This document shows positions 25,501-34,310 of a stretch of DNA of 36,917 bases, in pieces. Below the pieces are notes generated by a model. The model did no database searches, was not told the origin of the DNA, and saw only the letters and a program-made list of their open reading frames with translations. Source of the DNA: Flavobacterium terrisoli (GTDB lineage: Bacteria > Bacteroidota > Bacteroidia > Flavobacteriales > Flavobacteriaceae); the NCBI RefSeq assembly GCF_030167905.1, contig NZ_JARGNA010000012.1:1-36917 (forward strand), in the 5' to 3' direction. The first letter of the stretch is position 1, and the number at the start of each line of letters is the position of its first letter. A program made the translations under genes and the position numbers.

Positions 25501-28500
25501 CCGAATCCGACACAAACCGGTATCGTTACCATCGACGATTTTATAATCGAAGATGCGCCTGCTTGTCCGAATCCAAATTCGGCTACTTTAACAGTGACCA
25601 ATGTCACGCCAACTGCAGCCGATTTATCCTGGACACCGGGAGCTACAGAAACACAATGGGAAGTTGTTGTTCAGGCACCACTGTCGGGAGTTCCGACAGG
25701 TTCAGGAATTACCGTAAATACAACACCAACCTACCACGCAACGCTAACTGAAAACACCGCTTACGAATATTATGTAAGAGCGATTTGTAATGATACGGAA
25801 AGCAGCGAATGGGTTGGGCCATTCCCTTTCAGAAGTACTTGTAATGCTTTGCCAACACCATTTTTGGAAACATTTGATACCACTTCACAAACAGAAACTT
25901 GTTGGACGATTTATAACAACACTGCAGACGATAATACCTGGAATCTGAATCAAACGGTACAGCCAATGTTTGGTAACCAGATGGCTGCTTTATTTACTGG
26001 TACGAACGGTAACAATAATGATTGGTTAATTACGCCAACGCTTACGGCTCATGCCGGACAAAGGTTACGTTTTTACTATAAAACTTATAGTGAATTTTTT
26101 GAAGAGGATTTAAAAGTAATGCTTTCGGTAAATGGCGTGGCTACCAATCAGTTTACAACCATTTTATATGAAAATAATTTTACAACAAATATAGATGCAG
26201 CCGGTACTACGGCAGGTACAAATACCATAACAGTTGCCGACGGTAGCGGCGTTCGGGTAGGTGATACATTTTATATCCCTGGTTTCCCAATTCCGTATGC
26301 TACAACAGTGACTAACGTTGTGGGGAATACTATAACTGTGTCAGAAGCTGCTACAATTACTATGTCAGGGCCCCTCCATATTGTATTTACCCATGAAGTG
26401 ATTAACAATACAGAAATGCGTGAAATGGTTATTGATTTAACCAGCATTACCACTGATGCCAACATTAATATAGCTTTCCATACCCCATTTTTTCCACCAA
26501 ACCCATGGAATTACAGAGGTCAATATACTTTCATTGACAATGTTATCATAGAGGATATTCCGGCTTGTCCATCTGTAATCAATGTTTCAACGTCTAATAT
26601 CCTGGATGTTTCAGCCGATGTGAATTGGGAAACAGTAGGAACAGCAACTTCATGGGAAATTTCAGTTCAGCCTTATGGTACGCCGGCACCAACCGGAGAT
26701 ACTTTACCAGCTTATTTATATTCTGCCAACGCTCACCCATATACAGTTACCGGATTGACACCGTCAACCCTATACCAATATTATGTGAGAGCGGTTTGTA
26801 GTGGTTCATCACAAAGCGAATGGATTGGACCATTTGAAATTTTGACAAAATGTGATTATGCAAACGTATGTATGTATACCATGTCGGTTACCAACGGAGG
26901 CACAGGTACTGTTACCGATAATGTTACTGTAATGCAAAATGGAACTGTAATGCAGGCATTGGAATTCCCTGGATTTGGTCAACCTGCAGTTATAGATTAC
27001 CAGGTGTTCTTATGCTCCGGTGTAGAATTCTCTTTGTACTGGAATGGATTTGGCAGTGGAACACAATATTATGAAGCACAAATTGTCATCAGAGATGAAT
27101 CCAATAATATTGTTTGGACCAGTCCGTTAGGATTAGGTACCGTAAATACAACATTGTTTACAAGTGTTGCAACCTGTGGTGTGGTAACATGTCCACAGCC
27201 AACGAATTTAGCCGTAAACAATCAAGGTGTTTTTTCATGGACACCGGGCGGTTCCGAAACCCAATGGGAAGTTTTTGTACAACCTTATGGAAACGGAACA
27301 ATTCCGCAATCAGGGACTATCGTTAATACACCATCTTATACTCCGACGGCGGCAGATTTTATAAATGCAGCTGACGGTACTTATGAATTTTTGGTTCGTG
27401 CCGTTTGTGGTACTTCAGATAAGAGTTACTGGTCAGGGCCAGAAGTATTTATCAGAAATGATGAGCCGGCAAACGCAGTTCACTTACCAATAAATACCGG
27501 ATCAACCTGTGAAGTTTCAGGAGCAGATGCTTCCTTTATTTCAGCAACCGCTTCTACAGTTCCAACTTCATGTCCTGGAGTGAACAGTGGCGATATTTGG
27601 TATGACTTTGTAGCCACGTCAAAAGTTCATGTGATTGAGTTAAGTGACTTTGCTCCGGGAACTTATTATACCGGAGGTTTTGTTGGTGCCTGGCCACAGA
27701 TCATGATGTCATTGTATGAAGTACAGGGCGATGGATCTCTTGTGGAAAAAGGATGCAGCAATAACAATTCATTTGTAGCCAAGTATACAAGTGAATTAGT
27801 GGTTGGGAATACTTATAAAATCAGATTGACTTTAAATGATCCTGGAACTACGGATAAAACATTCCACATCTGTGTGACTACACCGGAAGATTTGTGTGAT
27901 ATGGATGCTTTCAATTATAGTTTTGAGAAATTGCCGATGCAGTCTGTATCCGGAATTTTAACCATTCTTAATTCAAGGGTCATACCGGGTTGGAGAACCA
28001 ACACCGATTGGGGAACAATGTTCTTCCTTGAAGGAAATAATATAGGAGTTACACCGTTTGAAGGCGGACAATGTCTTCAGTTAACACAAGATGGAGCAGA
28101 AGCATGGAATCCAAGTGATCCAAATATTAAAGGATTATACAAAGATTTTGATACCTCTCAAATTACAATGATGGACTTTAGCTTTGCCAGTGCTACAAGA
28201 CAAGCGAATGGTACGGGTACTACATTGCAATTGTTTGCCGGACCTCCTTCAGGACCGTTCACGGTAATTGCAGAAGATCATGCCAACAGCGTAAACTGGG
28301 ATTTGATCCAGGGGACTTATAATATTCCAAGTGGACAAACCACAACACGCTTTATTTTCCGTACAGTAGGAAATGCTATCGGACATCTTTTGGATGCAGC
28401 TAATTTCAAAGCGAATGTGAATATCGAAATTGATACAGCTGATACTACCTTAGACTGTGCTACAACTACTATGGCATTTGATGCCAATGGCGTTGGAGTA

Positions 28501-31299
28501 TGGGAAGCGGATGTTAATAATCCGGGGAATACTACTATAGAAAACCCAAATAGTGGTTCAACGAATGTTTCAGGATTTGTTACACCGGGAAGTTACATCT
28601 TCCATTGGAAAACAGCTTACTGCGACAGAACAGTAACAATTACCAAACAAGGAATTACAGAAACGGCTCAGGTAACCAATCCGACAGTATATTGTGTGAA
28701 TGCAGTGGCGACACCTTTAACCGCTACAGTTTCAACAGGAAATACAGTGAACTGGTATACGCAGGCAACTGGTGGCGTTGGAACAGCAATCGCTCCGACA
28801 CCAAGTACGGCAGTAGCCGGAAATTCACAGGTATTTTATGCCGCAGCAGTAGATGCCAACGGATGTGAAGGACCACGTGCAGAAATTGTAGTTCAGGTAA
28901 ATGAATTACCAACAGCTACTATTGCCGGAACAACCACAATCTGTGAAGGAGCAACTACTACGATTACTTTTAACGGAACACCAAATGCTGTAGTAACCTA
29001 TACGGTAAACGCTGGTTCAGATCAGACAATTGCTTTAGATGCAACGGGAACAGCTACATTGACAACTCCAGCTTTAACAGCCAATGCGAGTTATGATTTA
29101 GTAAGTGTAGTTTCTACAGGTCCGAATGTTTGTAGTCAATTGCAAACTGGTAATGCTTTGGTAACGGTTGAAACATTACCAACGGCAACCATTTCAGGTT
29201 CAACCGCTATTTGTGAAGGTTTAACGACTACAATTACTTTTAATGGTACACCTAACGCAACAGTAACTTATACCGTTGATGGAGGAGCAGCTCAAACTAT
29301 CGTTCTGGATGCTTCAGGAACGGCAACTGTTACTACACCGGTATTGACCACAGACAGTACTTATGCTTTAGTAAGCGTAATGGCTTCGGGAACTTTAGCT
29401 TGTAACCAGGCACAAACCGGCTCAGCTACTGTTACGGTGAACGCATTACCAACAGCTACTATTTCAGGAACAACTTCAATCTGTTCAGGAGCTACAGCAG
29501 TAATTACCTTCAATGGAACTGCAAACGCAACAGTAACTTATACTATTGATGGCGGCGGAAACCAAACCGTTGTTTTAGATGGTTCAGGAACAGCAACAGT
29601 TACCACGCCGGCGCTGTCTTCAGATAGCACATATACTTTAGTAAATGTGGCTTCGGGTACATCAGTTTGTACTCAAACAGTAACTGGTACTGCAGTCGTG
29701 ACTGTAGGGGCATTGCCAACAGCTACTATTTTAGGAACTACAGCCGTTTGTCAAAACGCGGCAAATCCAACGATTACATTTACAGGCGCCAATGGCGCCG
29801 AACCATATACCTTCACCTATACTATCAACGGTGGGGCAAACCAAACCATAACAACAACAACGGGGAACAGCATTTCTATCAGTGTGCCAACAGCAACAGT
29901 CGGAGTATTTACGTATGACTTAGTAAGTGTTGCCAGCACAGGATTAGCATCATGTTCTCAATTACAATCAGGTTCAGCTGTAGTAACAGTTGAAGCTTTA
30001 CCAACAGCTACGATTTCAGGGACAACAACCATTTGTGCCGGATTGACTGCAACGATTACATTTAATGGGACAGCAAATGCTACTGTAACCTATACAGTAA
30101 ATGACGGCGCTAACCAAACGATAGTTTTAGATGCATCGGGTACAGCTACAATTGTTACTTCTGCTTTAACCACAACTACAACTTATGCATTGGTAAGTGT
30201 AACTTCATCAAGCGTTACCGCTTGTAGCCAAACACAAACAGGCTCAGCGGTCGTAACTGTAAATCAATTGGCTGCGCCAAATGTTACTTTCAGTTATGCT
30301 AATGCCTGTATGAATGCGACAACCAGTCCTTTACCGGTATTGACACCAAACTTTACAGCAGGCGGTACTTTCAGTTCTGCGACATTAACGGTTAATCCGA
30401 CCACTGGAGAAGTTACTACACCAACTGTTGGGTCACATCAAGTAACTTATACGCTTATTGCTAATACAGCTACTTGCACTGATGGTGGAACTTTTACAGC
30501 AACAATAGTGATTTCAGCAGGAATTACGCCGGTGACCGGTTTTAGTTATGCGGCTACTTATTGTGCGAATGCTGCGAATGATTTGCCAACAACTCAAGCT
30601 GGATTTACAAGTGGCGGAACCTTTAGTGCTGCATCAGGTTTAAGTATTAACCCAACAACAGGTGAAATTAATATTGTAGGAAGTAATGCCGGTACTTATA
30701 CCATTACATATACAATTCCGGTTGATGCTGCGACTTGTAATGTTGGTGGAACCAGTACTTTCCAAATTACAATTGAATCCGAATTGACTTTTGCTATCGA
30801 TTTGCATTGTGAAAACAGTATGTTGACGCTTGAAGTGTTTGATGCCAACTTTAATACCGAAACAGCAGGTTACATCTGGACTCAAGGATCAACAACAGTG
30901 GCTACCACTGAAGCGTTCAATGTGGATGAATATTTGGCTCAAAACCCAACAGCAACATTACCGATTATTTTTACGCTTTCAGTAACGTCTGGCGGATGTG
31001 ATTCAGTACAAAGCTTTACCGTAGAAAACAACCCGTGTCGTATAATTCCAAGAGGTATTTCACCAAACAATGACGAGTTGAATGATACTTTCGATTTGAC
31101 AGGTTATGGCGTAAAAGAGATTATGATATTCAACCGTTACGGTACTCAGGTTTACTCTTTCTCAGGAAACTATACCAACCAATGGAAAGGACAAACGGAC
31201 GGCGGTAAAGAATTGCCGGACGGAACTTATTTCTATAGTATTCATACTACTGAAGGGGCTACCAAAACAGGTTGGGTTTATATAAACAGAGAATATTAA
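22525..31299 (+). CDS. Giant multidomain adhesin-like protein with type B (gliding-motility-associated) C-terminus
   Basis: A 2924-residue secreted protein. A ~33-residue n-region precedes the hydrophobic signal core (FFVLFFLIVTNLGYS). Four cleaved-adhesin/jelly-roll-like modules are seen: an N-terminal one at about 56-226 and three beginning LPYYTGF, TPYYESF and TPFLETF. They are interspersed with six fibronectin type III domains carrying a QWEV-type strand (for example ETQWEVVVQAP). A PPC-like segment follows (near 1660-1790), then a choice-of-anchor-like domain, an Ig-like module (VNWYTQATGG), five 90-residue repeats (about 2128-2581), two GGTFSA/INPTTGEI modules, and a CHU_C-like type B sorting domain (ISPNNDELNDTF...IFNRYGTQVY...GTYFYSI) at the very end. 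Type B cargo is known to use SprF-like partners; one is encoded 45 bases downstream. Adhesion or motility is the likely role; the ligand is unknown. Confidence 0.9.
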   Translation: MQKNYPFFETTLPTPLHGIFQKNNGNVNSFINTIFLQRFFVLFFLIVTNLGYSQLMTEHFESGIPGTWAVSSNLVTPPTNNWVHTPAGGYSGTGGATVNPASNNTVGSTAEYFMITPQFLTPSNGQIRFMTKQGSFTNRGGTYQVRISTANQPDLSSFNVTLQTYTEANLNVAATTYEEKIISIPSIPAGIPVYIAFVAISNQTGTTATSGDAWFVDQVRVISSCEPVTNPMMVPSSDGVSVSWTHPTATQFGIDIVQTGAGHSATGTPVTGTSYSTNGLAASTTYDVYIIANCDASTSSAWAGPFTFTTTTVGLSCPTAIIIPPDVTTTPYTLSTNLDQFFDATTYVEMNSQGMGCQPVGQTMNLLSGNHIYLSYTPASSGLINITQVANTASGGGGNNCYNTLSSVFVFDGCAGVGTSAGCLGAITTSNNGVPVQIPNFYAQAGHTYLFVISSPYQHTNPGAGICFTFTVSGSACPAPSQPSLAIDNLQQTTATASWDNVQNLVSNWEYLVLPATQPAPTAAQSGTPTNTNVNNPISSLTPGTEYKLYVRSICGTPGNWSAARAFTTQCDVLPLPYYTGFTNANSSNGIPEPCWTVLNLNNDLNFFHYGPNAFSEPVAKVRTSTAGENNEVLVSPKFHLDGVTQKRLRFKYNIYGNWGLIVDNPTGGPGSFEVKLSTTGVGATNFTTTVIPLASYTTAYNFVEIIVPLPDITGDINIAWIVPPGALQTGNWLYIDDVYVEDLPSCSEPAYPVVTPGTLTTNSVQISWTNGYQNTQWQLVAQPLGTGTPTMPFVPGAVVSLVNTNPYTITGLNPSTQYEFYMRAYCDANDQSVWVGPIQFNTLCIEQSTTPYYESFNSNDPNTKKFCWSTNNANNDNAEWIINGTDANIRPQPISFFDPFVSYDDWLISVPVNAVGPKRLRFNYRVTAGAAPIPLFPRGNFEVIMSSTLDFATYTTLIPLHDFTNDSFMEDSVLFTGTGTTYIAFRMPPNMPNPTQTGIVTIDDFIIEDAPACPNPNSATLTVTNVTPTAADLSWTPGATETQWEVVVQAPLSGVPTGSGITVNTTPTYHATLTENTAYEYYVRAICNDTESSEWVGPFPFRSTCNALPTPFLETFDTTSQTETCWTIYNNTADDNTWNLNQTVQPMFGNQMAALFTGTNGNNNDWLITPTLTAHAGQRLRFYYKTYSEFFEEDLKVMLSVNGVATNQFTTILYENNFTTNIDAAGTTAGTNTITVADGSGVRVGDTFYIPGFPIPYATTVTNVVGNTITVSEAATITMSGPLHIVFTHEVINNTEMREMVIDLTSITTDANINIAFHTPFFPPNPWNYRGQYTFIDNVIIEDIPACPSVINVSTSNILDVSADVNWETVGTATSWEISVQPYGTPAPTGDTLPAYLYSANAHPYTVTGLTPSTLYQYYVRAVCSGSSQSEWIGPFEILTKCDYANVCMYTMSVTNGGTGTVTDNVTVMQNGTVMQALEFPGFGQPAVIDYQVFLCSGVEFSLYWNGFGSGTQYYEAQIVIRDESNNIVWTSPLGLGTVNTTLFTSVATCGVVTCPQPTNLAVNNQGVFSWTPGGSETQWEVFVQPYGNGTIPQSGTIVNTPSYTPTAADFINAADGTYEFLVRAVCGTSDKSYWSGPEVFIRNDEPANAVHLPINTGSTCEVSGADASFISATASTVPTSCPGVNSGDIWYDFVATSKVHVIELSDFAPGTYYTGGFVGAWPQIMMSLYEVQGDGSLVEKGCSNNNSFVAKYTSELVVGNTYKIRLTLNDPGTTDKTFHICVTTPEDLCDMDAFNYSFEKLPMQSVSGILTILNSRVIPGWRTNTDWGTMFFLEGNNIGVTPFEGGQCLQLTQDGAEAWNPSDPNIKGLYKDFDTSQITMMDFSFASATRQANGTGTTLQLFAGPPSGPFTVIAEDHANSVNWDLIQGTYNIPSGQTTTRFIFRTVGNAIGHLLDAANFKANVNIEIDTADTTLDCATTTMAFDANGVGVWEADVNNPGNTTIENPNSGSTNVSGFVTPGSYIFHWKTAYCDRTVTITKQGITETAQVTNPTVYCVNAVATPLTATVSTGNTVNWYTQATGGVGTAIAPTPSTAVAGNSQVFYAAAVDANGCEGPRAEIVVQVNELPTATIAGTTTICEGATTTITFNGTPNAVVTYTVNAGSDQTIALDATGTATLTTPALTANASYDLVSVVSTGPNVCSQLQTGNALVTVETLPTATISGSTAICEGLTTTITFNGTPNATVTYTVDGGAAQTIVLDASGTATVTTPVLTTDSTYALVSVMASGTLACNQAQTGSATVTVNALPTATISGTTSICSGATAVITFNGTANATVTYTIDGGGNQTVVLDGSGTATVTTPALSSDSTYTLVNVASGTSVCTQTVTGTAVVTVGALPTATILGTTAVCQNAANPTITFTGANGAEPYTFTYTINGGANQTITTTTGNSISISVPTATVGVFTYDLVSVASTGLASCSQLQSGSAVVTVEALPTATISGTTTICAGLTATITFNGTANATVTYTVNDGANQTIVLDASGTATIVTSALTTTTTYALVSVTSSSVTACSQTQTGSAVVTVNQLAAPNVTFSYANACMNATTSPLPVLTPNFTAGGTFSSATLTVNPTTGEVTTPTVGSHQVTYTLIANTATCTDGGTFTATIVISAGITPVTGFSYAATYCANAANDLPTTQAGFTSGGTFSAASGLSINPTTGEINIVGSNAGTYTITYTIPVDAATCNVGGTSTFQITIESELTFAIDLHCENSMLTLEVFDANFNTETAGYIWTQGSTTVATTEAFNVDEYLAQNPTATLPIIFTLSVTSGGCDSVQSFTVENNPCRIIPRGISPNNDELNDTFDLTGYGVKEIMIFNRYGTQVYSFSGNYTNQWKGQTDGGKELPDGTYFYSIHTTEGATKTGWVYINREY
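28906..30267 (+). repeat. Five in-frame repeats of about 270 bp (90 residues)
   Basis: Units start at the LPTATI codon at 28906, 29176, 29446, 29713 and 29998; the region ends at 30267. Periods are 270, 270, 267, 285 and 270 bp. Consensus features are LPTATISGTTTIC, then ITFNGTPNATVTYT, QTIVLDASGTAT, TYALVSV and CSQ near the end, with two conserved cysteines per unit. The fourth unit is the most diverged and carries the insertion that lengthens it. The same family recurs in the gene starting at 34311. Confidence 0.93.
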
Positions 31300-31344
31300 T
31301 CAAATAGTTACAGACAGTTTCCCGGGAAGCTTTAAAACATAAAA

Positions 31345-32292
31345 ATGATACACCTAATGAAAAAAGGATATTTAGCACTGGCATTACTATCATTATTCGC
31401 ATTGGATGCAACTGCGCAGCAAGATCCACATTATACGCAATACATGTATAATATGAACGTTATGAATCCGGCTTATGCCGGTTCAAAAGAAGGCATATCG
31501 GGAGGATTACTTTACCGCCAACAATGGGTTGGATTAGAAGGTGCACCAAAAACAGCCACTTTTGCCATCCACAGTCCGGTAGGAAAAAATGTGGGATTGG
31601 GATTGTCTGCGATTTCAGATAAAATCGGTCCGGTAGAAGAGACCAACCTGTATGGTGATTTCTCATACACCATCAATTTGGGTGGCCACAGTAGACTGGC
31701 TTTCGGTTTGAAAGCCGGGGCCACTTTCCAGAAAATCGGATTGCTTTCTGATATCGGAAACGGCTATACCCAAGATCCTGGCGATTTTGCATTTGATGAA
31801 AACAGCAATAACATCAAATTGAACATTGGAACCGGTTTGTTTTATTACACCAATAAATTCTACGCAGCGTTGTCTGTGCCAAATATGTTAGATGGAAAAC
31901 ATCTTGATATTACCCGTAACGGACAGGAATACCAATTTGGAAGCGACACCCAACACTATTTTTTAACCAGTGGTTATGTGTTTGAGTTATCGGCTAACAC
32001 CAAATTCAAGCCATCGTTTATGTTGAAATCGGCATTTAAAGCGCCTACATCCTTGGATTGTTCGGCTAACTTTTTATTCATGGAGAAATATGAAATCGGC
32101 GCAACCTACCGTTTAGACGATTCATTTGGCGCTATGGTGAATTTTGCAGTAACGCCTTGCATCAGAATTGGCTATGCTTATGACCATGTTGTTTCAGATA
32201 TCAAAGGAACATCTCCTGCTTCTCATGAGTTTATGTTGTTATTTGATTTAAATTTGTCTAAAAAAGTTTCTGTTTCACCAAGATTTTTCTAA
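31345..32292 (+). CDS. PorP/SprF family type IX secretion outer membrane protein
   Basis: A 315-residue outer-membrane beta-barrel with signal peptide ending ALDATAQQ. The N-terminal signature QDPHYTQYMYNMNVMNPAYAGS followed by YRQQWVGLEGAPKT is diagnostic of the PorP/SprF family, and alternating amphipathic strands fill the remainder. In Flavobacterium johnsoniae SprF is encoded beside sprB and is specifically needed for export of that type B adhesin; genomes carry many sprF paralogues paired with their own type B cargo. Here it follows the type B adhesin gene by 45 bases and precedes the OmpA-type gene by 11, so one operon is likely. Which family member this is cannot be told from sequence alone, so no symbol is given. 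Met5 (31357) is an alternative start that would give a more usual MKKGYL n-region. Confidence 0.92.
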   Translation: MIHLMKKGYLALALLSLFALDATAQQDPHYTQYMYNMNVMNPAYAGSKEGISGGLLYRQQWVGLEGAPKTATFAIHSPVGKNVGLGLSAISDKIGPVEETNLYGDFSYTINLGGHSRLAFGLKAGATFQKIGLLSDIGNGYTQDPGDFAFDENSNNIKLNIGTGLFYYTNKFYAALSVPNMLDGKHLDITRNGQEYQFGSDTQHYFLTSGYVFELSANTKFKPSFMLKSAFKAPTSLDCSANFLFMEKYEIGATYRLDDSFGAMVNFAVTPCIRIGYAYDHVVSDIKGTSPASHEFMLLFDLNLSKKVSVSPRFF

Positions 32293-32303
32293 AAACACCA
32301 ACC

Positions 32304-34178
32304 ATGAAAAAAACATATATCACATTTAGTTTGATATTATTGCTAACAGCAAGTTACGGGCAAAATAGCGCAACAGCCAAAGCCGATAAGCTTTTTGAAA
32401 GCTATCAGTATGTTGCCGCTATCGAAGAATATCAAAAACTGGCAGAAAGTAAAAATGCCAACGAATATATTTATACGCAATTGGCCGAGAGTTACTACAA
32501 TGTTTTTGATTCGGCAAATGCCTCAAAATGGTTTGCCAAAGCAACAGCAAAAGGAAAAGCAGATGCGGAAACCTATTACCATTATGCACAAACGCTTAAG
32601 AATTTAGGGAAGTATCAGGAAGCCAATAAACAAATGGATGTTTTTGCTAAAATGATGCCGAATGATGCCAGAGCTAAAGAACATTTGGCCAATCCAAATT
32701 ACATTCCGAGTTTGGCAACCAACTCAAAATTATTTGACGTTGCCGATACCAATATCAAAAGCAAAGGGCAAAGCGATTTCGGAGCTTTGTTAACCAATGA
32801 CAACACACTTTATTTTGCGAGTACCAGAAACAGTTCAAACAAAACAGACAACTGGAACAAGCAACCTTATTTAGATATTTATCAATCCACCAGAGATGAC
32901 AAAGGCACTTTTTCTGAGCCTACTCCGGTAAGAGAATTGAACACACCTTTCCATGATGGTCCGGTAACTTTAAGCACTGATGGCAACACCATGTTTTTTG
33001 CCCGCGATGGCCACAGTGAAGGTCAATATGAAAAAAGCAAAAAAAGCAATATCAAAGTTGGTCAACAAGGCATTTACAAAGCAACAAAAGTAGACGGGAA
33101 ATGGGGTAATGTTGAGGCTTTGCCAATGAACAGCACCAGTTATTCTGTGACCAATCCGAGTTTGAGCAAAGACGGCAAGACTTTATATTTTGCGTCTAAC
33201 ATGCCTGGCGGATTAGGAGAATCTGATATCTGGAAAGTGTCTGTTGAGGCTAATGGTTATGGAAAACCTCAAAATTTGGGGCCCAATGTAAATACGGCCG
33301 ACAAAGAAAATTTCCCATTTATCGCTGAGGACAATACCTTGTATTTTGCCACTTTGGGCAGACAGGGAATGGGTGGTTTTGATGTTTACAAAACCAATGC
33401 GAATGGTTCAGAACCGGCTCAAAATCTAGGTAAACCAGTAAACAGTGAGAAAGATGATTTTTCATTCAGCTTTAATAAAAATGCCAATATTGGTTATTTT
33501 TCTTCTAACAGAAATGGGAATGATGCGATTTATTTGGCAACGCCAATTTGCAAAGCAGAAGCCATTGTATTGGTAACCAACAGCAAAACAAAAGCAGTTT
33601 TAGCTAATGCTTCCGTTTCTATTTTAGACTTAAAAGGAAATGTAATTGCGACTGAAAAAACCAATGCGGAAGGAAAAGTGAGTTACCCAATCGAATGTAA
33701 CCTTGGTTATGGATTACAGGTTGCGGCTCAAAATTTTGAAACGGCAACTTCGGCGGTTAAAGCAGTTAAAGCTGGCGAGACTTTAGTTGAGGTAGAATTG
33801 GTGCCTTCATCGGTAATCATTACGGATACGGAAGTGATTTTGAAACCGATTTATTTTGAATATGACAAAAGCAATATCACTGCTCAAGGTGCCGTAGAAT
33901 TGGATAAGTTGGTTAAAGTAATGCAGGACAATCCGTCTATGGTGATTTATGTAAAATCACATACCGACTCCAAAGGAAGCCTGAATTACAATTTGAACTT
34001 ATCAGAAAGAAGAGCACAATCAACCGTTCAGTATTTGATTTCCAAAGGAATTTCACAAGGACGTATTTCCGGAAAAGGATTTGGAAGTACAGAGCAAAAA
34101 ATTAAATGCGGAACCAATTGTACCCAAGAGCAAGATGCCCAAAACAGACGTTCTGAATTCTTAATTGTAAAAAAATAG
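32304..34178 (+). CDS. PorE-like TPR, beta-propeller and OmpA domain envelope protein
   Basis: A 624-residue protein with signal peptide MKKTYITFSLILLLTASYG; no lipobox cysteine is seen. TPR helices lie at about 22-130 (SYQYVAAIEEYQKLAES; TYYHYAQTLKNLGKYQEA). WD40-like PD40 blades follow (NTLYFASTR, NTMFFARDG, KTLYFASNMPGGLGESDIW, NTLYFATLGRQGMGGFDVY) at about 155-420, then a carboxypeptidase-regulatory-like segment (about 425-500). The C-terminal OmpA domain (about 508-624) has IYFEYDKSNIT, KSHTDSKGS and LNLSERRAQ, the peptidoglycan-binding type. This domain order is that of PorE, which tethers T9SS outer-membrane parts to peptidoglycan; P. gingivalis PorE is a lipoprotein, unlike this one. 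Adjacent PorP/SprF-PorE-like pairs are common in this phylum. It is probably an anchor for the neighbouring SprF-like channel or adhesin. Confidence 0.9.
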   Translation: MKKTYITFSLILLLTASYGQNSATAKADKLFESYQYVAAIEEYQKLAESKNANEYIYTQLAESYYNVFDSANASKWFAKATAKGKADAETYYHYAQTLKNLGKYQEANKQMDVFAKMMPNDARAKEHLANPNYIPSLATNSKLFDVADTNIKSKGQSDFGALLTNDNTLYFASTRNSSNKTDNWNKQPYLDIYQSTRDDKGTFSEPTPVRELNTPFHDGPVTLSTDGNTMFFARDGHSEGQYEKSKKSNIKVGQQGIYKATKVDGKWGNVEALPMNSTSYSVTNPSLSKDGKTLYFASNMPGGLGESDIWKVSVEANGYGKPQNLGPNVNTADKENFPFIAEDNTLYFATLGRQGMGGFDVYKTNANGSEPAQNLGKPVNSEKDDFSFSFNKNANIGYFSSNRNGNDAIYLATPICKAEAIVLVTNSKTKAVLANASVSILDLKGNVIATEKTNAEGKVSYPIECNLGYGLQVAAQNFETATSAVKAVKAGETLVEVELVPSSVIITDTEVILKPIYFEYDKSNITAQGAVELDKLVKVMQDNPSMVIYVKSHTDSKGSLNYNLNLSERRAQSTVQYLISKGISQGRISGKGFGSTEQKIKCGTNCTQEQDAQNRRSEFLIVKK

Positions 34179-34254
34179 ATTCTAAGGATTTAAAAATAGA
34201 ATGCCCCAGTCATTTTTGCAGATTTTGGTTAATTAGTTTAATGATTGGATAATG

Positions 34255-34288
34255 ATAGCTGATCCCGATGAAATTTGGGATTGGCTAT
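34255..34288 (+). promoter_or_regulatory. 12-bp hairpin upstream of the last adhesin gene
   Basis: ATAGCTGATCCC (34255-34266) pairs along its full length with GGGATTGGCTAT (34277-34288), using two G-U wobbles, around a 10-nt loop. The wobbles pair only in rightward RNA. No T tract follows, so it is not a standard terminator. It lies 22 nt before the ATG at 34311 and could act as an mRNA processing, stability or translation-control element in the 132-nt gap. This is a candidate only. Confidence 0.5.
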
Positions 34289-34310
34289 TGTGCATAAATA
34301 TGATGATTTA

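Noticed and set aside
34179..34220. ATTCTA...TAGAAT inverted repeat as terminator of the PorE-like gene
   Set aside because: It is only a 6-bp AT-rich stem with a 12-nt A-rich loop and no T tract, so it is likely chance.
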